DNA of 64,000 nt from Metallyticus violacea (Eukaryota; Arthropoda; Insecta; Mantodea; Metallyticidae). This document shows, in pieces, positions 34,931 through 46,923 of this stretch. The position numbers were made by a program, and so were the translations under genes. The stretch is taken from the NCBI GenBank assembly GCA_030762175.1, contig CM060843.1, positions 119,838,869-119,902,868 of the forward strand, read 5' to 3'. The notes under the pieces were generated by a model that ran no database searches, was not told the origin of the DNA, and saw only the letters and a program-made list of their open reading frames with translations. Every line of letters starts with the position of its first letter. Within the stretch, counting starts at the first letter, position 1.

Positions 34931-35389
34931 GAAAGTTCTTAAATGAAAAATGTATACCTACTTATTTCAAGTGAGTATACACTTAAAACTCTTTTCTACC
35001 GCCAAAAAAGATTAGAATTTTATAGAAGTAATGAAAAACATTATAGTGTGAGTGGTTCAATATTATGGGTTCATGATTTTCATCTTGACCAAAGAGAACT
35101 CATTTAGTATAAAAAAATTTTTTTAATTTATAATGGCAGAGTTAGGGTCTTATACAGCATACACCTACATTTTTTACATGGTTAAAATTTTTTTGAACTA
35201 ACCATTAACATGCTGAAAGTTAAAGGCTTCAGAAGATGTAAAATTGTAGTATTAGCATTTGTTTCATTTTGAAAAATATGCTTTTTTTTTTTCTGAGTGT
35301 TGGTTAGTGAATACCTAAGTAGTAAGTTTTTATTAGGTATATACTTAAAATATTCCACATACATACTTCAATTGCATGATTCTTTTGAT
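34931..35389 (-). mobile_element. Solo LINE 3' end in spacer
   Basis: At about 35120-35180 the text TAATGGCAGAGTTAGGGTCTT matches the 3' end of the LINE at 50846-53280 (ACTGGCAGAGTTAAGGTCTT), next to an A/T-rich tail. How far it extends is unclear. The rest shows nothing. Confidence 0.5.
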
Positions 35390-36300
35390 ATTTATTCAGT
35401 GTCAAACTCTACATCAAAATCAGGTTCAGCTTTAAATCCATCAATGTTGTCTTCTGCAATCTGGTCTCTAAGAAGATTATTGTAGAAAACTTAGGCACTT
35501 TTTGTTATCAATGAAACATAAACTTTACATGGCTTAGCTTGTTTGGTGCAACTCCTTTTCCATTGGTCTATGGTGAGACTGCTAGATATTTGTTCTTTAA
35601 AGGATCAGAGGGTCAAATCTATTTCTAACTCTAGTCAAGTTCACTTCTTGTAACTCGCCTCCCAGACTCTGTGCAATAAAAATTGACATTAGAACTGTCT
35701 TTGCACAGAACTATTTCTTTAGTTCTAAGCCAATTTATTTGCATGCATTTAATGTCTTTCTTTCTGTTAATTATAAGTGACTCATTAAATTTTTTAAAAA
35801 TTGTAAATCTTTAAAAAAAAAAATTTTCAGATGGAACTAACAATGTGAAGCTCATGTGAATTGAATCTGTTGTCTTAACACTCTTCATGCTTCACACTAG
35901 GTTAGTGAAGCATGAAGAGTGTTAAGATAACAGATTCAATAAGTGACTATTTTGTTATACCAAAAAAGTGACCAAGTTCCATCTCTGTTAAATTCAGTGG
36001 TTTCTTTTCCATGTATTTAAGATAATTTTAGAGTAGACTTCAAGCATGAACAGATATTGCTCTTAATGATTTAATTTTACCAAAATCATAATTTGGTAAA
36101 ATACTGAAGAAATCATTGTCATTTTTTTTTAGTTTTGAATGTTCTGAAAGTGTCACTTTTAGCACTGAAAGAAATTTTATGTCACGATTTTGCCCATCAC
36201 AAGAGTCACTCCTAAGAATTAATTCCTCAAACTCTGCTTTAGCTTGGATTTGTTCCTGTGCTCCTCTTCCAGCTTTAACTCTCATTCAAATATAGCAATA
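35390..36300 (-). pseudogene. Unrecognised decayed coding region
   Basis: The minus strand has coding-like stretches. At 36285-36040 are 81 open codons with KFLSVLKVTLSEHSKLKKN and FFSILPNYDFGKIKSL. Near 35720 is INWLRTKEIVLCKDSSN, and at 35490-35392 a segment NIDGFKAEPDFDVEFDTE ends in a stop. Stops and a palindromic insertion at about 35850-35995 break it. The length and layout suggest a DNA-transposon protein, but I cannot name the family, and a decayed host gene is possible. Confidence 0.35.
35850..35995. repeat. Inverted repeat resembling a PLE-tip palindrome
   Basis: Arms TTGAATCTGTTGTCTTAACA… and their complement surround a TAGGTTAG loop at about 35901. Both outer sides carry AGTTCCATCT-type motifs (one reversed) as in PLE tips. 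No clean duplication was found. Confidence 0.55.
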
Positions 36301-37319
36301 TCCTTGTTTACTGGCTCCAGAATGAACACCAAAGTTGTACAACCATAGTTGTTTCATGTACTGATACACTACTCTTGGTTTTGTTGCTCATTTCACGAAA
36401 GCTGATGGATTGGCAGTCAGAGTGGTAACTCCTGGTTGTTATATCTGTTGCAACTGATTTAAGTTCTGCCAATTACAACCACAATTACAAAGTAAATAAA
36501 CACATAATTTATGACAGGTGATGTTAGAAATGTTGTCCTGTTACACCCACACATTTCTGGCATCATTTTAGAAAACTGTCATTCACATGCACCAGTTCAT
36601 CTTCTGAAATTGAATCAATTTAAATTTGAAATATACAAGGTCACTGTTGTCCACAAATGCAGGCCGGTGATCCTATATTTGGATAAATTTCTGTAATTAG
36701 ATGTTACAAAGAGTAAATGCTCAAGTAATTGTTCCTTCATGCTTAGTATTCTTATTTCTTATTATTCTTATTTCTTAGTATTCTTGTTTCTTATTATTAT
36801 TTCTTAGTATTCTTATTTCATCAGTAAAAAATATTAAATGCGGATTAATTATACTATCATTAACATTCATTAATGCGTAATTAAATAAATTTACCTGAAT
36901 ATCAGGATCACCTATCTGCAGTTCATGAACAACAGTCATGATGTGTACTTTGAAGTTTAAATTGACTCAATTTTTCAAGATGAAATGATGCAAGCAAATC
37001 ATAATTTTCTAAAAGTAAAGACAGAAAGTTATGGATGCAGCAGGATAGCATTTCTAGCATATCCTGTCATAAAGAACAGGTTTATTTTTTATTGTAATTA
37101 TAATTTTAATTGCAAAAACTTGAATTGGTGCACAAATAACACATCTGCTTTGCTGGAAGTTGCACTGTGACTACCAACCTGCCAGTTGTCATGAAATGGG
37201 TGACAAAACCATTAAAGATTCAGTAGAATAATACTTCTTAGTTGGTAAGTTTTAAAAGTGATCTTTTTAAAGTTAAAAATTAGACATTCCATGACTAAAT
37301 TTGTAGCAGTCAATTTTAT
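36301..37319. other. Spacer without a recognisable gene
   Basis: Short ATTCTTATTTCTTA repeats lie at 36745-36815. The minus strand near 36300-36480 may belong to the decayed coding region to its left. Confidence 0.4.
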
Positions 37320-37364
37320 ACATGAATGAGTCAGCATTAGGTGACATTAAAACTTCACTAACTA

Positions 37365-37478
37365 GTTAATTCTTCAGAACATGTTTCAAGAGCATTTGCT
37401 CACATCCTCATCTGGGTACCAGGTAATTCTTCAGAACATGTTTCAAGAGCATTTGCTCTCATCCTCAGCTGGGTACCG
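37365..37478 (-). repeat. 57-bp tandem duplication of the PLE C ribozyme-like tip
   Basis: TCTTCAGAACATGTTTCAAG starts at 37371 and again at 37428. The inner copy has the core CTGAGGA (37462-37468, minus). The outer copy has ATGAGGA, losing the first core base. Confidence 0.85.
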
Positions 37479-38202
37479 ACTAATGCTGGCAGGTGACATA
37501 GTGACCTCTGGTGGTTCCATTAGATGACGGAACAGGAAGTCAGTTGGTGGAATGTCAAAGTTCATAACTATGTATTTATTTTTTAAAATTTCAATCTTTT
37601 CCCAGATTGCCAATTCCTTGGGATTGATAGTAGCTTATAACAGTTTGGCTACTCCTGTAATGTCATGATCATAAGTTTAAAAAATGATCTGCAACTGCAG
37701 ATTTATCCACTTGTTTATATCTTACATTTCTGAAGTGTTCTTGGGCCCTTGTCTCCAAATTTCGTACTGCTTTGCCCATATACATCTAATCACACTCCAA
37801 ACAATCTATCTGATATACTCCTGCCTTTTTACTGGGTAGAATAACATTTTTTAGTGCTTTTCAGAAGCTTTCCAATCCTAAATTTATTTTGTGCTGCCAA
37901 ATCAATATCATAATTTTTAAAAATCTTCATGAATGCCCTGTTTGCCCATGGATGATGGATGAATTTTTTAAAAAACCACGTACTTTTTTATCATGGAGAG
38001 AGTTCTGGTGTTTTTAATATCTTTCTATCTTTTGAAATGTCTGATCTTCTTATCAACTAAAGAGCTGCTGAATCTATTGTTGAGGGCCGTTTTGATGACA
38101 TAGTGATATTCTGCTGAATATTCTTCTTTATTGAGTGGGATATTTACCAATCTATGAGCAAGGCTGTTAATAATGGCATGTTGGTGTGGTTTAGGGTTTG
38201 AA

Positions 38203-38497
38203 TGATTGATTGGTTTATTTATGGACACTCTTTAACATCTCAGGTCATCAGCATTTCATTCAATTCAGGGCATGAAATGGCCATCAAATTTTGCTCAGAG
38301 GCCTCTTTTTTCAGGCTTAAGGTTCATTTTCATACCGTAAATGTACGACACAGGACCCACGGCTTTACTTCCCTTCCAAAGGAAGCCATACTTAGGATTT
38401 TTATGCCTGAAAAATCCATCGAACCTGGCCGGGTTTGAACCCGCGATCTTGGGTTTAGGAGGCAAGTATGGGCACCACTACACTACCAGGACCAATG
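38203..38497 (-). mobile_element. SINE1 inserted in PLE C
   Basis: A full SINE1 in reverse orientation (box B as GGGTTTGAACCC, head as CTACACTACCAGGACC). It splits the PLE codons for a SFNPKPHQHAIINS-like segment. The duplication is short and decayed (TTGAA…). Confidence 0.88.
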
Positions 38498-39563
38498 TGG
38501 TTGAAGCTGTTATTCTTTATGTGATTATCTGTAAGTGTAGGTTTCCTATATATGCCAAATTAAATTATGTCATTTCTCCTGTATATGTTTAGGACCAAAA
38601 ATGGCAAACAACCATCTTCCTCCAATTCCATAGTGAATTTAAAATTTTGGTCCTCAAATTTAGTAATTTTAGGACATCTTCTGGTTTGTTTTTTTGTTTT
38701 TTTTTTTTTTTTGGTACTATTGCAAGTATGTCATTCACATAACGAAATCATGATTTGAAGGTGAAAGGAAATGTCTTAGTAATGTGTGTTTCAACAGCAC
38801 TCATGAATAAGTTTGCCAGAAATGGAGAGAGAGGGTTACCCATAGCTAAGCCAGAAATTTGTTGGTAAATTTTCCCATTGAATGTAAAAAAGTTTTGGTT
38901 TATACATAGTTTTGTGAGATTGGCATAATTCTCAATTTCTTCTACTGTTAAGTTCATACTTTTTAGCCAATTCTGGAGATATAGGAGCAGTTTTTTTTGT
39001 GGGAATAGTTGTCAACAAAGGTGCAACATCAAAAGAGACCAAGGCATCATTCAGCAAAATCCATTCATTGTTAAATTGGTCTACAAGTTCATATGAATTA
39101 ACTATACTTTTACTTTCAAATTATTCTACTTTCTAATTATTCTATTCTGCAAATTTCTTTACTAACCACTTGGCCAAATTGTAGTTTAGTGGTTGTTGAT
39201 TATTGGGCACATGCTTTTGCCTGGTTTGTGTATTTTTGGAAGGCCATAAATGCTGGACAACTGTAGGTTATTTGTTTTAATTTTCCATTTGTCAAATTCA
39301 GACAATGTTTTAATATGTCTCAAGGAGCAGTTACAAGCTTTAACACACTCCTTCAATGGATTATGACTTATCACTGCATATTCAGAAGTGCCCAACATGT
39401 TCTCCATCTAATTGATGTAATCATCTTGGTTCATTATTAGAGAATGAAGTACATGTTTGTAGCACTGATTCTGATGGGTCTTGCTATATTATTTGATTTT
39501 ATTTAAGTACTTATCCGCATCGATTAATGATGGTTGATTTTTTTAGATTCATCCAAACCCTGG

Positions 39564-39570
<7 letters not shown>

Positions 39571-39642
<72 letters not shown>
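39571..39642. repeat. (TC)n(TA)n microsatellite
   Basis: About 14 TC units are followed by about 20 TA units. Confidence 0.95.
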
Positions 39643-39643
<1 letters not shown>

Positions 39644-39745
39644 TCGTACTATGAAATTTTCCAATCTGTTGGAGTTTTAGTGTCACCTAATACTTACTCA
39701 TTTGTATATTTAACAACTTCACTGTTCCTAACTTCATTTAGGTTT

Positions 39746-40264
39746 ACAAGTGAATTTCATGTCATCTTTAACTTTCCTTCACCAATTAATATATTTTTCA
39801 TATAGCTATTTTTAAATCCAGTTTTTCCTCTTCATTCTCTGTACTCATAACTGGTTGATTGGTCGCTAGTGGCCATTGGGGATGCTGACATTTATCATTT
39901 TTTTCCCTTGTTTTCCAATAAAGAGCTTCCAAATTGTTTTTCATTTGTTTGTTGCTACCTAGTCGGCTGTTCTTTATTTAAGATAGTATTCAGATTGTTA
40001 CACAGTGGGCATTCACTGTCCTTGATTAATTTCATCCTGAAGAGATGTTCTGACAGGTATTCATACCCAACTTGTCTTCTTGCCATAGAAGAACTCCAAC
40101 ATTTCCACATATAACCATTACAAATCTGTGACTTTTTCTTAGTGTTTTATCCTTTTCTGCTTTTCTAGTTACTGTTATTTTAGTTAAATTGTATATATAT
40201 ATATATATACCAATGTAAGTACCTAATTGTGTTAATTTAATTTGCTTAAGAAAAAATACTCTAT
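39746..40264. other. Spacer without a recognisable gene
   Basis: Only a short (TA)n at 40193-40208 is notable. Confidence 0.45.
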
Positions 40265-41250
40265 GAGGCGATTCAAGTTATAACACCTCTGATTTTTTTC
40301 TCACTAATTAATCACATGAAAACTATGAACTTGTGTCACTAATCTCCCAGTAGCTGTACACATTGTTCACAAAGTCGATGCCATGATTCTATGGCAGCTA
40401 CGAACACTTCTGCAGGAGTCTGTTTTGACCACTGGAAAATCTAAGTGAATCTGAGCGCTTCCATTCAGCACACTGGCGCTTCATTTCAGGATTGAAAAAC
40501 GGCATCCATTGTCACAAACGATGAAAAGAACTTCCATTCATGCCATCATTATGCTTCAATATTGCCTAGCAACATGCCATGAGCGCAGCCTTGTGGTCGT
40601 CCGTCAGTATTTGTGGCAACCATCTGGAGGACGCTTTTCACATTTTCAGGTCTTCGTGCTGGATTATGTGTACATATCCCATGGAAATGCCTACTTTGGA
40701 GGCAATCTTCTAAACTAACACTCTCCACTCGCTCATCAGATCAGCTTGTGCAAGGCTGAGATTGCCTTGGTTTGTTGTCACACGACGATCTGCCTTCCTT
40801 GAACTGTCACACCCATGAACACACATTAGACACACCCATGATATTATCATCACACGTCTCACTTAAATGGAGATGAATTTCAATCAGTGTCAAACCATGT
40901 AAAAGGAGAAAATGAATGATTACATCCTGTTCTTTTAATGAAAAGTCGCCATTTTGAAGTATCAAAAACAGTTTATATGTTTACGGAATGTCGGAATCCA
41001 CACAGTGAAACTTTTGTTAATCTTATTTTGATTTAAAGTAAATCAAAATAACTTTAAATCAAAATAAGATTATCAAAAACAGTCTTCACTCTCGCCGCTG
41101 CTGCTAGATTTCTATGTGCCATAGAGTGCTGCCATCTCTGTTCTGCATTGACCATGAGTGCCCACATATTTTAAAACAAACTGCATATTTCTATCTGTTT
41201 CCAGTCCAGAGAAAAAAAAATTTGGCAATGTTATAACTTGAATGTACCTC
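40265..41250 (-). mobile_element. Mariner/Tc1-like element, internally decayed, with terminal inverted repeats
   Basis: GAGGCGATTCAAGTTATAAC at 40265 and the complement of TGTTATAACTTGAATGTACC ending at 41250 form near-perfect inverted ends. On the minus strand an N-terminal helix-turn-helix-like part reads VIIHFLLLHGLTLIEIHLHL. Further on are MPFFNPEMKRQCAEWKRSDS and a C-terminal VAAIESWHRLCEQCVQLLGD, similar in layout to mariner-type transposases (the W.RL..C....G end). Too little of the catalytic core remains for activity. A palindromic element sits inside at 40973-41070. Confidence 0.65.
40973..41070. mobile_element. 98-bp palindromic mini-element inside the mariner-like element
   Basis: CTTATTTTGATTTAAAGT and its complement form a hairpin, with CACACAGTGAAAC at the left as in other PLE tips. 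A perfect 13-bp duplication TATCAAAAACAGT lies at 40960-40972 and 41071-41083. Confidence 0.75.
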
Positions 41251-41808
41251 AAATTATAATGAAATTTAAGTCTATTGTTGTACTTGTATGAAAATGCTAC
41301 TGGAATAAAGCATAAACCTAGCGCTGTATGAAAGTGTTATGGTATACTGTATAAAATTAGGTGAATTCATGGTAGTAGTCTATTTCATGTATCAATTAAG
41401 CTTTTTTCCATTGCATTACATTCCATTACATTACATTCACCAGAATTTTTTCTTGTAATTAGAGTTAAAATTTTGATATGCACATTAAATTCAATGTCAT
41501 TTTTATTTGCATAAACGTATTTTCATTATCAGTGAGTCACAAACAAACCATTGTTTTGTAGTTCTAAAAGTCATGTAATAGATTGGAGGTCCAAAATTAA
41601 GCCTGCAGGCAGACCTGACAATTTACATTGCACTACTGCCTATAATCACTAAAAATCCTCTGAAGGAATTTTCTGTGTGTTTCTAAATATCCCTTTTGGT
41701 CTTTTGGGTGATAATAAATTGCTGCACATGGTTTGCTGAAGTCATCCACATGTATTAGTGCTTCACCCATTTATCACCTGCCATTTAGCACTTGTACACT
41801 TTTTGATA
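41251..41808. other. Spacer or 3' UTR of the minus-strand gene
   Basis: No element is recognised. If the exon at 41809-42025 is real, its 3' UTR lies here. Confidence 0.4.
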
Positions 41809-42025
41809 TTAGTGAGTTATTCTTTTATGCGCTGTTTTTCCAGTGTGCTTTATATTAATATTCTGCTGCCAAATTAGCATCAATTGTGGGTATTTTTCTT
41901 TATTAATTCTTTCTTGATCTCTCTCACTTTTGGCATGGCTGTACATGCTATCTGAGCAGTTCCTATGGGCATCATATTTCAGATGGGAATCCATTGTTAT
42001 ACATTTGGAATATGTGACTTGCTGA
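41809..42025 (-). CDS. Candidate terminal exon of an unrecognised gene
   Basis: On the minus strand GGTCTTACAG (acceptor ending at 42026) is followed by an open frame QQVTYSKCITMDSHLKYDAH, then SDSMYSHAKSERDQERINKE, to a stop at 41809-41811. The exon at 43641-43772 ends in AT; the first base here completes ATT (Ile) and puts the exon in exactly this open frame. The segment is polar and charged with no domain I know. It could instead be a chance open frame. Confidence 0.45.
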
Positions 42026-42329
42026 CTGTAAGACCACTTTTTAATGCTGGACTATCATTTATGGATTGTAGTTGGTGACAGAAAGTCCTACAAATACAAA
42101 AATTTTATGCTCTTAGCATTAGTATTAGCCATATGCTTGCTACCGCATCCACACACACGCGCGCGCACGCACACACGCATACACTATGAACTTAGGCTGA
42201 TGCTTTCCACACAACAATTTTCTGCTGAGTTTTCACCATGCAACAGTTGAGAAATTGAATATTTTCTTAGCTTAATTGTACCAACCTTCTGTGTGAAGCA
42301 TGTTATAATAAAATTTCTTTTTTTTTTTT
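42026..42329 (-). other. Intron sequence with a (CA)/(CG) repeat
   Basis: A short ACACGCGCGCACGCACAC tract at about 42152-42180; otherwise nothing. Confidence 0.5.
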
Positions 42330-43420
42330 TTTTTTCCCCTGAACATAGTCACCTTGTAAATCAATATATTTAGTCCAATGACTTTCCGGCTTTTTAATAC
42401 CCTTAGTAAAATAATATTTGTCCAAATGTGAAAAATAAACATGTCTAAGTTTCAACCTCATCATTTAATGTTAATCTTCATCCACACAGTCATTTCTTCA
42501 GGTTTGGGAACAAAAAGTAATTTCTGGGAGCCAAATTTAGTGAATATGGCAGGTGTAAAAGCACTAGGTCATTCAGTTTTGCAGCAACAATCCAGTATGT
42601 ATGAAGGTGCATTATTATGATGAAAGAGAACTTTCTTTTTTGCAAGGTGTGGACAACGTTTAGCCAAATGGCATCCTTCAGTTGATTCAGTAGCAAAGCA
42701 CAATACTCCTTGGTAATGGTTCTGCTCTTCTGGGATAGTCTTCAAGCACCATACCACCAGAATCCCAGAAAACCATTGCCAAAACTTTTCCTGCAAATAG
42801 AATTGTTTTTGCTTTCTTTGGTGCACTTTCACCTGTTGCCACCCACTGTTTGGACTGCTCCTTCATCTTTGTTGTGTAGTGATGAATCCATGTTTCTTCT
42901 ACTGTTATGAAACGTTATGGAATTGCATTTAAATAATTACTCTAAACATTATTACAAAATGTTCAGTTGAATGAGTTTTTGATCCACTGTTAACAAACAC
43001 AGCACCCATTGAGAGTAAAACTTTCTCATATCAAATACTTAAAATAAAATGTAGTGGGCACAGCCTATTGGGATCTTTACAGTGTCAGTCAACTTGTGTG
43101 CCTTCAATTGACAATCACTAAGTACGGCATTGTCAAATTTTGTTACAATCTCATTGGTCATAGCAGTTTTGGGACACTCTGAGTGTTGATTCTCTTAAAT
43201 GGATGTATGACTATGCTTAAATTCAGCAGCCCACTTTTTAATCATTGAAAATGAAGGGAAATAATCCTTTAATATGGAATCTTAGCTCTTTTTGCATTTC
43301 CGTTGGGGTTAAACTCTGTATACTTTATTACAATTTATATTTCAGTTTTATCCCTTTTGTAGAAAATATTAACAATAGTTTGTTCATACAATTGTCTTAA
43401 ACAAGTGACTACACTTATGC
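42330..43420 (-). pseudogene. Mariner transposase remnant
   Basis: The minus strand matches mariner transposase in order. The helix-turn-helix region near 43250-43150 gives KKWAAEFKHSHTSI-like text. SICRKSFGNGFLGFWWYGA lies near 42790. The segment HLAKKKVLFHHNNAPSYIL is at about 42590-42650, in the spot of the DNAPAH motif with the second catalytic aspartate changed to asparagine. LAPRNYFLFPNLKK at 42490-42535 corresponds to the family's SDYFLFPNLKK segment, with the third catalytic aspartate changed to asparagine. Several frameshifts. It lies in the intron of the unrecognised gene. Confidence 0.85.
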
Positions 43421-43640
43421 ATCTAGAACATTATAGCTCACCATCTAAAGAATGATGCTTGACAACCAGCATTGTAATTTGGCCATCTCCATCATACCTG
43501 AGTCAAGCCAAGAACTTTTAGAACATCACTACTACGTTTCTTTAAAACAAAGTAGAATCCATCTCTGTTTTACTTTACTATCTGTGATAAAATACATGTA
43601 TTTTTAACAAATAATTACTTAGATTGAGGTAAACACTTAC

Positions 43641-43772
43641 ATAGAAGTAGAATAGGAATTAAAAGAATTTATGGTTGCAGTGATGGTTCCAACTTCCGCT
43701 GTTTCTTCTTGTTTCCTATTCTTAAGAAATAATGGACTTCTTAAAAGTTTCTTCCTTTGCCTTGGATGCCCT
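43641..43772 (-). CDS. Exon of an unrecognised gene
   Basis: On the minus strand a CTCCAACAG acceptor precedes 43772 and a consensus donor GTAAGT follows 43641. The 132-bp exon is open in the frame set by the upstream exon (AG + A = Arg, then GHPRQRKKLLRSPLFLKNRK and TAEVGTITATINSFNSYSTS). The other frames are blocked. The text is basic, then Ser/Thr-rich, with no domain I recognise. The match of phase on both sides is the main support. Confidence 0.6.
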
Positions 43773-45011
43773 CTGTTGGAGTTTGAATAACATCAGAGAG
43801 TCAAGAATTGTAGACATGAATAATGTATATAAGTTATAGAAAAGTACTTCCAAACATGTGCATGCAAAATAGATAGCCTGTTTATTTTAAATGCACCTGA
43901 AAACTAAATTATACAAATTATTGCAACACTGAATTTTTACTTATCTTAAATTCACATTTTTGATGTCTTACAAGCTGCCCTTCTATCTTCCATTTTCATA
44001 TTCTATTTAGAGATAACCCTTGTATTATTAATAATTTTAAACTTAATGTTTTGCCATCTATTCTTAATTCATAATGTGGGCACAATGACCAACAGAGACA
44101 ATGATGAAAGGGCATGCATGGTGTTTCAGTCACACTCTCTCAGCAAAATGACTATGTCCAAGTACTCATGTTAAACGTGAGCTAAATGAATTTGGGGAAA
44201 AAAAAAAAACCTACTCCATTAGAAGTAAAATTCCAGACTCCCCAATCTGTAATTTGACTTTTTACATTTGAAGTATCTATCTCTGCATTTATTTATATGA
44301 AAATTTAGTTACAAACATAAACATATATGAATGTTATTTAACTCAAATGTATTTTATAATGCTGTTTTAGAACTTAGTTTAAGTTATATTAGTTTTGGCT
44401 TATACAGTCATGCAAATATTAGCATGAATCGTGCATTTTATTGCTTTGTTTACTAATTTGATCATTGTAATAATATAGTACGTAAATATTCAGTCTGGTT
44501 TCTATAAGATAACAATTAAAGAACTATTGCTGGGATACATTGTTACATATTATGTTCATTACTATAGTTTAGTTGAGTTGAAGATCTTTGTTTCTTAATA
44601 AAAATATGTAAACATTTTGTTTCTGAGGACTAGCCATGCATTCTACCACCCTTCTTTATTGCATGCCTTCAGAGAATTTTACATTTACATATTCATTTTC
44701 TTTTTCATAAATGTTTAATGTTTAATCAACTGCCAAGGTCTTTAAAGATGATGAATGAAATGAATGAAATGAAAATTCAAATGAGTCTGGAATCCTTAGT
44801 GTCTATAGTTACCTGATATTTGTGTTTTAGGATAAGGGAGAATTCTGGAAAAATCCTTAGCAAATCCAAAAATCCAAATAGGAACTAAGCTTGGACATGC
44901 CAGTAGCAGATGTGCTAAGAGTCTGAGCCATGGCAGTATATACCACATGAGTGATATATTTGTGATTTGGTAATTGTTGTTGTTGTGTTCATATAGTGAC
45001 TCCTTTGTTTC
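43773..45011 (-). other. Intron sequence, no gene or element recognised
   Basis: AT-rich, with short GAATGAAAT repeats near 44757-44775. Confidence 0.45.
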
Positions 45012-45303
45012 TTTTTTTTAATGGTGTTTAACGCTCGTTTTTACTACTAAGGCACCACAGGTGGTGAACAGTGCTGATACATGAAATGAAATGATATATT
45101 GGGAAAGGGAAAGGTTTTTTTTGAAGGAAGAAAATGTTACAGGCCTAATTTTAAGGTGCCTCCCCAGCATTTGCCAATTATGAAAACTGAGGAAAACCTG
45201 GAAAAAACCTCAGTCAGGGAGGACAGTCCTGGCAGGATTCAAACCCCAGACCTCCCGCTCACAAGTCTGTGCCTTAACAACCTTGACCACCTGTGGCGGT
45301 TCT
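45012..45303 (-). mobile_element. SINE2 copy
   Basis: A reversed SINE2: GTTTAACGCTCGTTTTTACT at the left end, box B as GGATTCAAACCCC and the head as AACCTTGACCACC. The duplication CTTTGTTTC lies at 45003-45011 and 45304-45312. Confidence 0.9.
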
Positions 45304-45599
45304 CTTTGTTTCAATTTGTCATTTAATTAAAGATATGTTTGAGCTCTGAGTGCTATTGCTTTAGTGGATGATGGATGTAACTATCATTATGAAGCAGGGA
45401 TGTTAGGAGTAACATGTATATGTGTTCTAGAGATGAGATAGTTTCAGGAACACAATGTTCATCACAGGTGTTCCTGGATCTATAGATGCCATAAGTGCAT
45501 GTTCACCAGAGATGACCACTTTATAACTCTGGAGTCATGAAAAATCATCATTAGCAGATATTGAAGTAAGAAGTTGGCTGAAATAAACTTTTTCTTGTA

Positions 45600-45903
45600 T
45601 CTGTAAACAGTCTATGACTATGTCTTCTTCTTCTCTTGATGCTATCTTATATCAATATTTCAAAATATGTTTAACTACCATGCGTTTCCTACCAGCTCTC
45701 CCTAATTTCACCAATGCCACCCCATTTGTAGTTGCCGTTGGTAATCCCAACACCATTTTACAAAATGCTTTATGAATATGGTTGATATACTCCCACCCTT
45801 TCTCTGTACACCATATTTCAATCCTATACATAATTTTTTATTTAACCATAGCTGAATAAATTCTCTCGCGCCTTTACACTAATACTTGGAATCTTCTTTA
45901 AAC
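45600..45903 (-). mobile_element. LINE C-terminal part (right-hand part at 47440-48060)
   Basis: Minus-strand text such as IHKAFCKMVLGLPTATTNGV and LVKLGRAGRKRMVVK is the C-terminal end of a LINE ORF2. It belongs with the RT at 47440-48060, from which it is separated by two PLE insertions. Confidence 0.65.
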
Positions 45904-45973
45904 AGGTTCTTATAACTCAAATAAATTAAATTCAAATTAAACTCAAATTTCCAAGCATACCAACAAATAGCTT

Positions 45974-46372
45974 ATGCTAATGTTAAAGAATTGGTTAAAA
46001 TCCTTAGATCTGCAAGCACAAGAAATTGAAGACTTGATAAAACTTACTAACATTTGCGTTGAACAAAATTTCTTCATTTCCAACAAAAAATACTACCAAA
46101 AAGTCTCAGGACTAGCTATGGGAAACCACCTATCTCCATTTTTAGTAGATTTTTTTATGAGTTCATTTGAAATTCATATCACCAAAGCCTTCCCTCTAAT
46201 CTTCAAAACATGGTATAGGTATGTGGATGACATATTTGCAATAATTCCCAAAAAAACATACAACAATTGCACTAAAACTTCTGAATTTGCAACACAAATC
46301 TATAACGTTCACCATAGAGGAAGAAAGAAATGGATATCTCCCCTTCTTAGATGTAAAAATCATAAGAAATGA
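45974..46372 (+). pseudogene. PLE family B reverse transcriptase fragment
   Basis: 132 open codons cover the RT palm from KLTNICVEQNFFISNKKYY through GLAMGNHLSPF to the catalytic YVDD at about residue 89. The frame then shifts. The conserved aspartates are intact, but the N-terminal third of the RT is missing. Confidence 0.85.
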
Positions 46373-46650
46373 AGATTATCTTACCTTCGGAATCCATAGA
46401 AAGGATACCACACAGAAAATTACATAAAGAATGACATTTTTAACCCCATTCTGCATAAATATGCAGTGTTTTATAGTTTAGCATGCAGATTAATTAACAT
46501 CCCACTCACAGAAACAGAGTACAAATTGGAATATCAACAAATCATAAAGATAGCAGAAACTAATGGGCACAACAAAGACACAATAATAAAAATCATCAAT
46601 AAAATCAAAAAAACAATAAGATAGTTTCCACACTAAAAAATGCAAAAGAA

Positions 46651-46923
46651 ATGTACAAATTCAAAAGTTTCACTTGTCACCCAGTTTACCACAATAAATT
46701 CAAAAAAATATTCAAAGAACAAGGAAATATGTTAGCCCAAAAGAACAATTTTAATACAAAGAACCCATTAGGTTGTAGAGTAAAGGACAACATGCCAACA
46801 GAACAAAAGTCAGATATTTATGAAATAAAATGTGCAGAGTGCGATAAAAAATACATTGGAAAAACAAAGAGGAATTTGGAAATACAGAAAAAAGAACACT
46901 TTAGAAACATTTGCTTAAAATAG
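46651..46923 (+). pseudogene. PLE family B endonuclease fragment
   Basis: 90 codons with FTCHPVYHNKFKKIFKEQ, then the cysteine pair and YIGKTKRNLEIQKKEHF. Stops at TAG 46921. The GIY half reads DIY. Confidence 0.8.

Larger units (their letters stand above)
37320..39745. mobile_element. Penelope-like element (family C), long minus copy with a short plus tip
   Basis: Minus-strand reading from about 39470 down gives SSIYGLPKIHKPGKSMCPI (RT motif region) at 39407-39186. The RT core SGLAMGNPLSPFLANLFM lies at 38957-38748, then linker and decayed endonuclease, and the tip at 37345-37480. A SINE1 interrupts it at 38203-38497. At the right a (TC)n(TA)n tract (39571-39642) is followed by a plus-strand family C tail (39668-39735). 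RT motifs are well preserved but stops are present. Confidence 0.85.

Noticed and set aside
39527..39805. Open frame of 92 codons
   Set aside because: It is created by the (TC)n(TA)n tract.
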